A stretch of 64,000 bases of DNA from Rhodosorus marinus (Eukaryota; Rhodophyta; Stylonematophyceae; Stylonematales; Stylonemataceae), in NCBI GenBank assembly GCA_029953675.1, contig JAMWBK010000013.1, forward strand, positions 248,001 to 312,000, given 5' to 3'. The notes under the pieces were generated by a model, which was not told the origin of the DNA, searched no databases, and was given only the letters and a program-made list of their open reading frames with translations. Numbering within the stretch: position 1 is the stretch's first letter; every line of letters starts with the position of its first letter. This document shows positions 1-11,020 of this stretch, piece after piece. Both the position numbers and the translations under genes were made by a program.

Positions 1-1251
1 GGGGTATGTGGCCTGGCCGGTGAGGTTCCGATGGTGACGATCGCACAAGATGGCAAGGATGTGGATCGACTGTCTAATGTATCTATGTCGTTCATTCTGG
101 CGATTGATGCCCCTCACGGTGTCAGATGGCGAAGGCAGATGGAAAGGGGTGGTGGAAGACTTGAGGACTTTGTGAAGGAGTCGGACAGCCTAATGTATGA
201 CTGTGAGAATGTGAGCATACTACCCACTTATTTGAAGAAAAGGGAGAAAATCGAGTACCATGGACTGAAGAAATTTGTTTGTCTGCCCTGTTGAAGAAAG
301 GTACTCCTCTGCGAACCTGGATGAGGAAGGCCACGCTCCGGGCCTTGAATCAAGGATCCCTCGAGGAGTTTTACTCGCAACTGGAAGGCCTCGATCTGAG
401 AAATCCAGTCCACGCCCGCCCCTCTTGGGATATGTACTTTCTCCAGCTCGCCGTCCTCGCATCAAAGAGAACAAATTGTATGAAGCGAGCCGTCGGCGCC
501 GTCATCGTTAAGAACAATCGAGTTGTATCTACTGGATACAATGGCACCCCAAGCGGGTAAGAATTCGTCTCCCAGATCCACTCTACTATGACCACACTCA
601 TGCATGCATGAGTGTGGTCATAGTCGTTGAATAAACGTGGTAGGGACTCCCTTCTCTACAGGAAAACCCAGACGTCTGAAGGAACCCTCTCCCCATCGTT
701 TCTAAACCCTTCAGACTCAAAAACTGCAGCGAAGGAGGATGCAAGAGATGCAATAGCTTTGCTCGTATGGGTCTCTCGCTGGACGCCTGTCTGTGCCTTC
801 ACGCTGAAGAGAATGCTATCATAGAAGCTGGAAGTAGTAGATGTGAAGACGCTACCCTCTATTCCTCGCTATTTCCGTGCCTGGCCTGCACAAAGCTGAT
901 CATGCAGGTGAGTTGGTAGACGGTCCCACACTGTTCACAGAGATAAGCCGTTCGTGGTGACCTACTTGGGGCCTGGGTCGGCCCCTATCAGACTCATGGA
1001 ATGAATCTGGTGATGTCCGATCACACATAGAGTGCGGTCTGAGATATATCCATAGTCAATCTGATATGCGCCGTTGCTATCGGCATTGATGTTTCCAACA
1101 CGGTGAGAGACGAGACGCGCTGACTTGATAGCGGTCTGGTCTACGTAGGTTGGCATCACTAGACTAATTTATAACAGTTCGTACGCGACTGACGAACGAG
1201 CAGAGGCGATGATGATCAGCTCCGGAATTCAAGTTCTTCAAGGAGGTCCGT
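1..1251 (+). CDS. dCMP deaminase (5' partial; 3' end uncertain)
   Basis: Deoxycytidylate deaminase makes dUMP from dCMP for thymidylate synthesis in the cytosol. The reading frame is open from base 1, so the gene starts outside the window. Exon a (1 to about 201) holds the end of the N-terminal kinase-like region ([14 protein letters not shown]), as in yeast DCD1-type enzymes. Exon b (about 297-556) carries the HARPSWD...NCMKR...[10 protein letters not shown] block. Exon c (715-907) carries [10 protein letters not shown], the zinc and catalytic motif HAEEN and the PCLAC cysteines; the 556/715 junction restores [11 protein letters not shown] exactly. The tail, with [12 protein letters not shown], is readable at about 1176-1251. 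The short exon joining it to c (perhaps 1125-1141) is not secure. All zinc ligands expected for dCMP deaminase are present. A divergent paralogue lies at 44579-45584. The family is certain; the two ends of the model are not. Confidence 0.85.
585..624. repeat. 40-bp perfect palindrome inside an intron
   Basis: Bases 585-624 read identically on both strands, with the centre between 604 and 605 and no loop. It lies in the intron (557-714) of the dCMP deaminase gene, 28 nt after the donor. The pre-mRNA could form a strong hairpin or the DNA a cruciform. It may be a compact inverted-repeat insertion or a structure affecting splicing. Confidence 0.9.
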
Positions 1252-1890
1252 TGTAGACATCAAGCAGCTCGTCGTTTTGAGGTGATTTGGAGTCGGGAGG
1301 AGGAGATAGGAAAAACCAGGCCTTATCAAACTTGTGACGAGCAAAGGCCGTCACCCACCAACTTGAAAGGGTTTCTCGGTTGCTCGAGGCTTGTCGTTTG
1401 GTCCTTTGTCATACGTAGTGTTCAGTTCTGCTCCTACCTGCCACTACGAAGGACTCATCTTGGTGAACAGTGGGACGGTCTATCAACTCATCTGCATGAT
1501 CAACTTTCTCCCAAAGGGAACTGCTTGGGTAGAATCGGATAGGCAGTTCTTCCAGCTATTCCCCGTTCGATAATTGAGGGAACACCATTGTGACTATGAA
1601 GGTATCTATCAAGCTGAGGAGTGTCAAGAACTGTACCCAAGGTAGGGTAGGTTAGCGTAGTTCATGCAACCATTTCCCAAACGGCAAGATTCCAGACCAT
1701 TGTGACTGTGAACGTATGTATACACCTAGCAAGCTGAGGTTCGGCATGGTCAACAACCCTGCCGAAGGTGGGGAAGATAGGTTAGTGTAGTTCATGACAC
1801 GACTTCCCGTCCGAGGAACAATCCGGACCTCGCTAGAACAAAGCATATGTAGGTGTAGATATATCTCCATGGAGTTCACATGACGAAGGA
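1252..1890. other. Non-coding stretch with outlying copies of the tandem repeat
   Basis: No gene is seen. From about 1590 to 1890 there are two diverged units of the repeat that forms the array at 3815-5220. Shared marks are the ATCAAGCTGAG segment, the GTTCATGCAACCATTTCCCA segment (near 1658) and the TATCTCCATGGAGTT segment (near 1860). These copies lie on the other side of the retroelement relic. Confidence 0.6.
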
Positions 1891-3814
1891 GGTAACCGTG
1901 AACGCGTTACTAAAGGACTCCCTATTGGAGCCTGTCAGGAGGGAATAAGGAATCCATCTTTGCCTTAAAAGAGACCCTAATGGGTTGTGTGGCTACGTTC
2001 TACCAGAGGGACGATCTCATAGTTTCCTTTGTGTCAATGCGGCGCCTGCGCTGCAAGCAGTGCATTCCCGTTCCATAGGGACCGGTTGAGCGTCGCGCGT
2101 GCTTCGCTGATTTGTGCGGATGGATGCTGCAAGCGCAGAGCCACCTCTTTTAAGAACTGATCAGCTTGATTGCTCCTCCTCCCGAACGCTCTACGCAGAA
2201 GGGCACAAAAATGTCCTCATTGTGAGCTCCGATCAAGTCCCAGTACTTCGACTCTTTAAACTTCTTTGCCGTGTTTGCAGCGTACCCTGTTCCCCAGCAC
2301 GCATTGTGTAGGTACGGCTTTTGCAGCTGCGAGATCACTTTTACGTCGACCACGTACAGTTTCCCAGTCCGAAGGTGGCGAGCTGGAATTATTGGGCGAA
2401 GGTGTGGCAGCCTGGGTAGTGTCCGGTCGCTTCCAGGGTCACCTCCAGTCTCCATTGTCTGAGTTGTGTAGCCAGAGCATCCCGGACCATGTTGTATCTC
2501 AGTGTCCAGCTCCCTGTAGAACTGGTACAGTGGTAAAGGCGTTTAGTGCCTACCGAGTCATGGGGTTGTGGATCTATAGTACAAGTACTAAGTATTAGTA
2601 CACCAAGCAAATGTCTCAGGCTCAGGTTCACTTCGTCAGTGTTCAGACCGCGCGGGTGCCTCGAGGGAAAGTCTCGCGGCCAAGTGCCGCCTCCAGATCC
2701 GGTGCAGGAAAGGAGACGCGCAACGTACCGTCTCACTAATCCCGTGTGTTCTCCAGCAATTCCTCGAACGGCAGACGGTGACTCCAGTTGGCTAGGAGTT
2801 TTTCGGTGGAAGCCTTTGGTTCCAGGAGCTGTTCTCGTAGTTGTTGAGTCGAACGCATCAGTGGTCGAGGGCCGCGGTATTCGTCTAAGTTCGTTGTCGT
2901 ACACGAATGGCGAAGCTCGTCTAAGAGTCAGCCCAGTTGTGCTCGAGAGTCTGTCGCCAACTGCTGAAAAAGCCAAGGGGTTGAATCCTCGCCCGCCATT
3001 GCCAGACCTGCTCCACCCCATCGGCAGGGAAGTTGGGATCTGCTTTGGACCGCGTCTTTTTCGGCATCTGAGAGTAGTCGTCCTTCCAGGAGCGAGCCGC
3101 AAAGGTTGTGGAGCTATAGCAGCGAGATGCGGTCTGCTTCTAGTGCTAGAGTTGCACAGTATGGGAGTGCCAAGGAGCGGAGAAAGTAATCGAGGCGCGG
3201 TCCTGCGCAGTAGCGGAACAAACACAGCTTATTCGGCAGTTCAGTTGTCGGTAGACGTATGAGTTCGTGCACTAGGTTCTCGTGGTCCCTTTGTAGCCTC
3301 CAAGGTGTGGTTTTGCATGTAGCTCCTTGTGCCGATGGGGATGGAGTAGAGATGGATTCCTTCTCGCGTGACTGTGACGTCGGGGATTTCCCGGTTGACG
3401 AGTCGGGTTGGCTATAGATGGCGACCGAATATTTGGCATTTCGCCCGCTGGAGTTTTGCTCAGAGCTCACGCAGGTGTTGCTCACTGCATTGTGTGCTGG
3501 GTTGACCTCAGGTAGGGGGCCTAGTAGGGTGATGTCGTCGTGAATCGCTGTAATGCACGAGCGCTGGGTACCGATCGGGGAGTGCTCGCAGAAAGCCGGG
3601 ACAAGGCCAGCGCGTGCAGGGCGGGTCCAAGTGGGTCGCCTTGCTGGACACCAGTGCAGGCCCGTAGCAGCAGCAAGTCCTCGGCGTTCTGGTTTTACCA
3701 GCCGAATTGGTGGGGGGCGCTTTAATTGTCGAGCCGATAGCTGAGTGTCACCAGCGGTCGGAGTTCAGGGAACGCGTGTTCGATGATCCGGTTCGCGATG
3801 CGTCTGTCGGTGAG
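1891..3814 (-). pseudogene. Decayed reverse-transcriptase element
   Basis: A retrotransposon open reading frame on the minus strand is broken by several frameshifts and stops. Reading 5' to 3' on that strand, near 3660-3620 there is GVQQGDPLGPALHALAL, the reverse-transcriptase motif that follows the catalytic strand. Near 3540 is IHDDITLLGP, in the place of the YADD box. Then comes a segment with CAGPRLDYFLR (3114-3300), a region with ARLLS and LLGV (about 2650-2800), RYNMVRDALATQLR (about 2430-2480), and VDVKVISQLQ...KYWDL...FVPFCVE (2150-2360). The last blocks resemble the C-terminal endonuclease-like tail found after reverse transcriptase in some algal and oomycete elements; this part is inference. 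No intact frame remains, so the element is inactive. Repeat copies abut both ends. Confidence 0.75.
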
Positions 3815-5220
3815 ATGATATCTCTCCATGGAGTTGACATGACACAGGAGACTGAAAGAAGTGCGAGAAGCATGGATTATCTATCAAGCTGCCACCAACC
3901 CTACCGAAGGTTAGGGTAGTTCATGCAACCATTTCCCATGCGACATCGCTCCAAAACGAGCTCAGGAACAAAGCATAAGTAGGTGTGGTGATATAGCTCC
4001 ATGGAGTGAACATGTCACAGGAGGCTGAGAGAAGTGGGAGAAGAGTACCACTTCATGGATTATCTATTAAGCTGCCACCAACCATTTCCCATCCGACGTC
4101 GCTCCATAACGAGCAGACCGGAACTCCCCATAGAGTTGACATGACACAGGAGGCGAGAGAAGTGCGAGAAGCATGGATTATCGATCAAGCTGCCACCAAC
4201 CCTACCGCAGGTTAGGGTAGTTCATGCAATCATTTCCCATCCGAAATCGTGCATAACGAGCTCAGCAACAAAGCATAAGTGGGTGTGGTGATATATCTCC
4301 ATGGAGTTGACATGACACTGGAGGCTGAGAGAAATACGAGAAGCATGGATTATCTATCAAGCTGCCACTAACTCTACCGAAGGTTAGGGTAGTTCATGCA
4401 ACCATTTCCCATTCGCATCGCTCCATAACGAGCAACCCGGAACAAGGCACAAGTAGGCGTGGTGATATATCTCCACGGAGTTGACATGACACAGGAGACT
4501 GAGAGAAGCGGGAGAAGAGTACCACTTCATGGATTATCTATCAAGCTGCCACCAACCCTACCGAAGGTAGGGAGGATACTCTTAACTTATCCTCCCTACC
4601 TTGGGTAGATTAGTTCATGCAACCATTTCCCATCCGACATCGCTCCATAACGAGCAGACCGGAACAAGGGCAGAAGTAGGTGTCGTGACATATCCTCCAC
4701 GGAGTTGACATGGCAAAGGAGGTTGAGAGAAGTGCGAGAAACATGGATTATCTATCAAGCTGTCACCAAACCTAGCGAAGGTAGGGAGGATACTCTTAAC
4801 TTATCCTCCCTACCTTCGGTAGAGTAGTTCATGCAACCATTTCCCATCCGACATCGCTCCATAACGAGCAGACCGGAACAAAGGCAGAAGTAGGTGTCGT
4901 GATATATCTCCATAGAGTTGACATGAGAAAGGAGGCTGAGAGAAGTGCGAGAAACATGGATTATCTATCAAGCTCTCACCAAATCTACCGAAGGTGGGGA
5001 GGATGACAAAGGAGGCTGAGAGAAGTGCGAGAAACATGGATTATCTGTCAAGCTGGCACCAAATTTAGCGAAGGTACTTCGGTAGAGTAGTTCATGCAAC
5101 CATTTCCCATCCGACATTGCTCCATAACGAGCAGACCGGAACAAGGGCAGAAGTAGGTGTCGTGATATATCTCCATAGAGTTGACATGACAAAGCAGCCT
5201 GAGGGAAGTGCGAGAAGAGC
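3815..5220. repeat. Degenerate tandem repeat array, unit about 170-220 bp
   Basis: About seven head-to-tail units share the order: CTCCATGGAGTTGACATGACAC, then GAGAGAAGTGCGAGAA, GGATTATCTATCAAGCTG, CCACCAACCCTACCGAAGG, GTTCATGCAACCATTTCCCA, and CATCGCTCCATAACGAGC. The GTTCATGCAA landmark occurs near 3920, 4221, 4393, 4612, 4827 and 5090. Units differ by point changes and by insertions; two carry an inverted GGTAGGGAGGATA / TATCCTCCCTACC stem near 4565 and 4785. No coding potential is seen. Confidence 0.9.
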
Positions 5221-5401
5221 TAGTTAAGAGAGTTGGATGGATTGTTGCTGGGTGTTAAAAGGACGGAGTGGATTAGGGTTTTTTGAGGAGGACGGAATTT
5301 GGAGAAGATGGATTGATGGTTTTTTGGGGATAGGGATGGGCAAAGGGGGAAGGTGGGGAGGGAGAGGGTGATGAAGTGAGTAATTTTTGGATGCTTTTCG
5401 G
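5221..5401 (+). promoter_or_regulatory. G-rich leader upstream of the zinc-finger gene
   Basis: The 180 bases before the start codon at 5402 are almost free of C on the coding strand and rich in G and T/A runs (for example around 5330-5375). Similar leaders precede several other genes in this window. The role is inferred from position only. Confidence 0.4.
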
Positions 5402-6423
5402 ATGAACGCTTTTGAGATGAGGAATGTGGATTCCATTGGGATGATGAAGAATGAAGAGGGTCCGGAAATGTGGAGAGAAGGGGAATATATTGTTCCAGGT
5501 GAGCCTATTGGCGTTGGGGAGAGGTCCTTGTTGGAGGAGGTAGATGGAGGGTCTTAACTTTTTTTTTTGCTTTTTTTGTGGTAATTTTTTTGTTTTGTTT
5601 TGGAAGGGGGTTACCTTGGAGCTCGTAGGGATGAGGTTGTGGATAAGGTACGCTCGGATTTTTTGATTCTTAGGACGTCGAAAATGGGAGTTTTGAACTT
5701 TGTGTGCAAGTTTGCGGCTGAGCATCATCCTGAGAAGAACTCGAAACGGGTTAAGAATACTCAGATGAGGGAGCGGACAGGGTGTCAGTGTTCTTTTGTT
5801 GTAAGTGATCGGTGAGGAAATGTTCCCGTTCCGGCTGGAGTACAATTTGAGCTGAAACAAGTTTTTGCTATGCCTGTTTTCAGATAAGAGAACTGGACAA
5901 TACTTATCTGAGAGAAGCGGCAGGTCAGCCTGCTAGAAAAGGACTATTGAAGCGAAGTTTTGGTGTGATTCCGACGGAACTGGTGAAAGGATGGTACATT
6001 ACGAAAGCCAACGTATGGCACTCTGGTCACTCCCGGAGCATAACTCCAAAAAAACTCAACTCAAAGCTTGTTGAAGGAGCCGAGAATACAGACAATCCCC
6101 AGACTGAATTGCGCCAAGGCGAACCTCAGCAGACTGAGCGGGAGGCCTCGGAGATCGGTGAGAGGTTTAGGAGACTTTACACGGTGATGGCGGACTCGGA
6201 TCGAAAGGAGCTCCTGGCTCACGCAGCAAAGTTGGAGGCGCTAGTGTTTAAAGTTGGAAGAGCAGCTGACGGACGCACAGATCTCACTGAACGTAAGGAG
6301 AAGGGCAGGGGTCTAGTGAGAAGAAGGAAGCCAAAATACGGCGTCGGAACGAATAACAAGAAGATAAAGACTTTGGAGGACGGTTTGAGACCTGCTGCTT
6401 CCTCCTCATCCGCAGTTAAGTAA
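5402..6423 (+). CDS. FAR1-like zinc-finger protein
   Basis: Exons 5402-5498, 5607-5800 and 5884-6423 join in phase to a 276-aa protein. Residues about 50-120 contain a spaced C...TGCQC...W...HSGH pattern, like the WRKY-GCM1-type zinc finger of FAR1-family and Mutator transposase-derived proteins: a first Cys (NFVCKF), an Arg/Lys stretch, TGCQCSFVV, GWYITKANVWHSGH. No transposase core follows, so this is a short FAR1-related, probably DNA-binding factor. The C-terminal half is charged, predicted helical (EIGERFRRLYTVMADSDRKE) and ends in basic, nuclear-localisation-like clusters (RRRKPKYG, KKIK). The start was chosen because both introns then keep phase. The family call is moderate: HxGH replaces the usual HNH ending. 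Confidence 0.55.
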
Positions 6424-8659
6424 GAAAAACAAAACGGGAAGAGTGGGAAGAAAAAATTGAATTATAAAGATAAGGAGGATATGGTAATAACAACCCGCGA
6501 AGCCTCAGCTCCACAAGCGGACAGAAACAACGAGAGCCCCTTCAAAGGCCGACGACAAATGGAATAGGATAAGTCCCTCCTGGAAGAAGCACCAGAGATC
6601 CCATGTTCAAAGCTCTGAAGCTCGTTCTTGAAGGTTTGCTGAAGCAGTGAGGTCCGTTGAAGTCGCTATGCCACTATCTTCAGTCTCGTTTGATGATGGA
6701 GAGCTTCCCACCTAACCGGTTGACGCTTTGCCTCTAGAGCGGAGCTACGTGCAAACCTTCGGGCCTGAGAATGAGATGGTCGTCGAAGCCGTCATGGTAG
6801 AGCTTCGCAGAAATCATCTGGGGAATCTCCACATCAAGCCGAGGACTTACTCAAGCCGTCTCCGGGACCTTGCCCGGCAAGTAGATAAGGACGACGCTAG
6901 ACTTTGCTCCGGGGGGTTAAACGACCTGCGTGAACGTACGGCTCACACGCGCGATGAACGCGACCAGGTTTATCCCTTCCCATTTGGCGCAAAATTCCTG
7001 GCCCAGAAAGTATGGATGACTGCGATCGATCTCAACAGATGTCCGTTAATTTTGTCACGCTGAACAGCAAGCCCAAGTAGCTCCTTCCGGGAAGTTGAAG
7101 TGGAAAGCAGTGAGAGCATGATGTAAAGACCCACCTACTATCTGGAGCAAACCTTCAGAAAACACGTTAGAAACTAGAGATAGCAGTTCCATGAGTTTCT
7201 CAATGCAACCATATTCTGTCTGGCTTTGGACTGCACTGGTTGGTGTTGCCCAACGACATCAAGCCCAACAGCTTGTTCGCAAGAACGCCAGGGCTTGACA
7301 TCGACATTCTAGATGCCGATGCCGATCGCTCCAAAGCTCCCACTTTGTCACTGAAGCCGAATAGGTTCTCCACCACAGTTGCCTACATGCTGCTCATCGA
7401 AGTGAACGACGTCGACTCCGGTGTGAAAGCGAAAGGCAGAAGCGCATCCGAGCTGAGCTCGGACCCAAGTAGTGCTCTTCAGGTGCGAACCAGAGAAGCA
7501 GTGGGAACGTGATGTGCTCGCCCATTCAGATATTCTTCCATGTGTTGATTCCTGAGCCCTCTTCGTGGGATACTCCAGCACATGGCCTACACTTGCAACG
7601 TTCCCCCTGCTTCGCCGTTCGACCTGCCGGAGGACCCTTTTCCGGTTCCGTTCGATTCAGCACAGCGTGACAAAGCCAAGCGGACTTCAGTTGACGGGGG
7701 TTGGGTGATGCATTCTTTCTGGCCCTCCATCATTACCTCTTGCATGGATCTAGCAGCGGGAAACAAGACGCTAGTTCGCGCGCGCGTACAACGATAAACC
7801 GGCGTTTTGAATGCCTGAGAGTCATAGACAGCTCCGGCAGGACGCTATCAAGACGCCCTGAGTCGATCCGAAAGAGGGCCACGAAGCCAACGAGAACCTA
7901 CACTATCCACAAAGGCCAAACACTCCATGATGAGTCGAACAACCCGCCATGACAACGCCGAGCCGCGATTCGTAGAATACAACAGCACCTTAGCGAACTG
8001 GGACTCTTCAATTGCAGCAACCTGGCGCTGAGAAAGCCCATTTCGCGCTTCACCAGCGTCCTGCTTCTAAGGGTAGTCAGGCTCTGGATCAACAAGCCTA
8101 AACAGCATTGTGAGAACCCCATCGACAACCCTATCGGCTGAATCGGAGGTGAGAGTCCCGGAATGAGGTAGAAGGGCGTAGAGTGCGCGCCTCTAAAACT
8201 AAGGCAGCATTACATCGCCAGAGACTCAGACTGAAAGAAACGGACAGTCGAGAAAGAGCCTCGGGGCGGTCACGATAACACCCTGGTAATCAAGCACCCC
8301 CAGCGCTACTCAAGAATCGCAAGGCCCCAACTAATGCGACAAAGCGATGGGCGAGGGCAGACCCCAAAGCCTCACACGTTGGTAAGCGCGTCTATATACT
8401 CGAACTCCTTGTGCCTCCTCAATAGTAATTGCAGCGGCACCTCTACGACGGGAAGCTGCAGGCAGTTACCAAGTTGCAAAGGACAAGGAAGCGTCAAGTC
8501 CATGTACGTCCTCTTGAGCCCAACAGCGGCGTCCGCCGGGAGGGGGCGGCGGTGGGGGTTTGCCGAGCACCGACGGTGAGGATTCGTGACTTGTTTCTGT
8601 AACTGGAGAAGGTGGAGTCTGGAAGAAGAAAGGTTGGGAGAGAACGAACGGGAAGTTGA
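6424..8659. other. 2.2-kb region without a supported gene
   Basis: Open frames here are short and lack family motifs. Two segments about 390 bp apart (near 7070-7125 and 7465-7515) look like diverged copies: both have CCCAAGTAG, then an AGCAGTGxGAxCxTGATG segment. They may be the remains of a repeat or mobile element. The last 150 bases (8520-8659) are G/A-rich and look like the leader of the next gene. Confidence 0.4.
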
Positions 8660-8669
8660 ATGATGGGAG

Positions 8670-9793
8670 ATGAGCAAAGTTCTTATTCCAAGCTTGTATG
8701 TTTTGGACTTGACCTCATTCCGGGAGCAGATTCGTCCACTTTTCGGGCCGCTTATTGGTATCGATCCTGGGAGTCGATCGACCGGCGTAGCGATCTCTGA
8801 CCCGGCGTGAGTATCCCAGTTATCTTGATCTGGTTTTGCGGAAGAGCGCGTCTTGTCTTCTAGCCTTTGCCCTTTTTAGTTTTATTTTTGTTTGTGTGCG
8901 TTGAATGGTTTTGTTCTGCTCATGGCAAGCTCACTCTCTGCTCTGCGGACGGAATTCGCTTTGTCGGTTTTTTTCGCTTGCCAGATTGATCCCATCTTTT
9001 CGCATTAGCTCATAAGGGATTTCTTTTCAGCGAAACGTATTTCATACTCCAGTTGAAAGGAATTGTAGATGCGATACAGATCTCACCAAATCTTTGTCCT
9101 GAGTCGCTTCTCCTCTGGATCTCTCTTGGAGTTGATCATTGTCTTTCTGCTGACCCGTCCTTGTGTTCTGGTGCATCTTCGATGCTAGGAGATGGTATGC
9201 CAAAGGGTTGGGCACGATAAACAGTACGAGACCCGAGGAGCTGGCCACAAAGATTAACTGGCTAGCAAAGGATGTTCGAGCCGTTGGCTTCGTTTGTGGA
9301 TACCCTGTCAACTTGAACGATCCAAGGAGACCTGAATCTACCCACTGGGTGAGGCGCGTTTTGACTATTCCTTTGCCGTGGGATTCCCTTTGACTAAGAC
9401 TCCTTTCAACTTTTTTGTGCGTCGCGTGCCTCTCAGAAAGAAGGGATTTTAGACCTCGTCACTGAACTCTATCGACAGGAGTTCTACTCAGATACAAGTA
9501 TCGAAAACTGCCTCCTTTGGCACGAGGAGTTCTCCACAAAGTCCGCAATGTATTCGATGCCCATAGCCAAACTGGGACGGTATCTCGCAAAAGGCAAAAG
9601 AGACCGAAAGTTCAAGGAGCAGTTGGATGCCGCGGCAGCCGAGGTTATCTTGCAAGATGCGATCGACGGAATGAACACCGCAGCTGCACCAGAGTCTGCG
9701 TCCGGCGTTTCAAAGGCAAATGCACAACAGGCAATCCCTGTGTTTGATCGGCAAGTGGAGCGGCTTCAAAGGAGGCTGAAGAATTGGCGATAG
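8670..9793 (+). CDS. YqgF/RuvX-type RNase H-fold protein
   Basis: Exons 8670-8806, 9189-9348 and 9437-9793 give 217 aa. The N-terminal exon has IGIDPGSRSTGVAISDP (residues about 29-45), the first acidic strand of the RuvC/RNase H fold typical of YqgF. Next come VRAVGFVCGYPVNLND, like the GLP motif strand, then LLWHEEFSTKSA (the DERxTT-like region) and LDAAAAEVILQDAID, the last acidic helix. Bacterial YqgF is about 140 aa and has been linked to Holliday-junction resolution and 16S rRNA 5' processing. Nuclear copies in algae and plants are usually organellar; a hydrophobic/basic N-terminus of about 25 aa is present here. It carries a C-terminal tail rich in Ala, Gln and Arg. It converges with the CBS gene, 186 nt apart. 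Confidence 0.8.
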
Positions 9794-9979
9794 CGGTATG
9801 CCTTGGTGTTCTGTACTCTTGTATCTACATACTATTTAATGGGCCATGAAGCGCCTTGAAAAGACAAAAACAAAATGTGAAAGTATCGTGAGGCAGAAAT
9901 GGGGGACACCGACCCTTGCACCTGCCCGTCGTTTCCTACTCTCAGAACTCAGTCCTCAACAATATTCCTTTATAATAGA

Positions 9980-11020
9980 TCAGTATCCTCCCGCTACATA
10001 CGCAGACATCTCCGCCATCTCCTTTCGGTGAGCGGTGACCATCTCCCGCACGACATCACCAATTGAGATCATTCCAATCAAGCTCTTGCTGTCATCGACG
10101 ACAGGGATGTGGCGAATGTGGTTTTCTGATGCAAATAGAGCAGCCAGGGCGAAACTTAGGATCCGAGACCTCTCCTTTGCGTCAAAGGGGGGCGCGATGA
10201 TACTTACGTGTCATAAGTTCCATGCAGTCGAACAGTTGCGCATCCGGGTTCACAGAAATGAGTCCTTTCCTTGACATGATGTCCTGCACGAGAGTGTCCT
10301 TCGCATGTCGTCCCAGGACAATTCCCTTTTCCATGTAATCTCTCTCAGTTATAATTCCTGAAAAAATAAGAAATAAAAGGCGGATCAGTATCAACTGTGA
10401 GGGTTCGGTTGCGCACAGTGGATCGCCACCACTCAACACAAGACCGTCGATACGAAGGAGCTTACCAACTGGCTTGTATTTACCGCCCCCAGAGGGCTCG
10501 ACTATAACGAGAGAGCCAATATTATGTCGGACCTAGGAAGCAGTAAGCAGAAATGCCGAACCGTCAGTACCCAGTGCCAGTTGACCTCTCAAACGCGAGA
10601 CTGTCGCACTGCTGGATCAGGACCCTACCATTTCCTCGATGGCGTGGAACACAGTGTCGTCTTTTCTGCACTTGTAGAACTTCGAACCCTTGCTCTTAAG
10701 CAAGTCTTGTACAGTACCGCTCTGTTGCTTTGCCATCGCCGACGTAGACGCTTTTTGCGTGCCAGCGCTGGCGCTAGTCGTCATAAGGCGCTGATAGTTC
10801 CTTTGAACAGCCAACTATAGAGAAACCAAAAAAAATTCCCGCAAAACGCAGCAACGGATCATTCAGCTCAGAGCTCGTCGCACACCAGATCCAAACCAAG
10901 AAAAAAAACACACAGTGCCCTTACCAGGTTCCGACCCGCACCGCTCGGCGGCACACTCATCACCGCGCTAGACAACATCCTCATCGAGCGAACTCCAGGA
11001 AACAACCTTCCAGACGACAT
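9980..11020 (-). CDS. CBS-domain protein, probably mitochondrial
   Basis: Five exons on the minus strand (11020-10925, 10814-10629, 10532-10466, 10357-10208, 10125-9980) join in phase to 214 aa. Two CBS motifs form one Bateman module. The first runs from VQDLLKSKGSKFYKC through VFHAIEEM and NIGSLVIVEP to GIITERDY (residues about 55-130). The second runs from VQDIMSRKGLISVNPDAQL through ELMT to HIRHIPVVDD and LIGMISIGDVV. The last helix ends in AYVAGGY. Such stand-alone CBS pairs bind adenosine nucleotides; plant CBSX3, a mitochondrial protein acting on o-type thioredoxin, is the closest type I know. The N-terminus is basic, rich in Ser, Arg and Met, and fits a mitochondrial presequence. Start codons at 11068 or 11020 are both possible. 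A TATA-like element lies about 220 bp upstream. Confidence 0.85.

Noticed and set aside
2960-3000. tRNA-like GGTTGAATCC box
   Set aside because: No cloverleaf can be formed around it, and it lies inside the retroelement relic.
2546-3262. 238-codon plus-strand open frame
   Set aside because: It is antisense to the decayed reverse-transcriptase element and shows no protein motif; the minus strand carries the recognisable blocks.
3815-5220. CRISPR-like array
   Set aside because: Units of 170-220 bp without unique spacers in a eukaryotic intron-containing locus; this is a satellite-type repeat.
5273-5860. 195-codon minus-strand open frame
   Set aside because: Lys/Pro/Ser-rich antisense of the G-rich leader and of the zinc-finger gene, explained by base composition.
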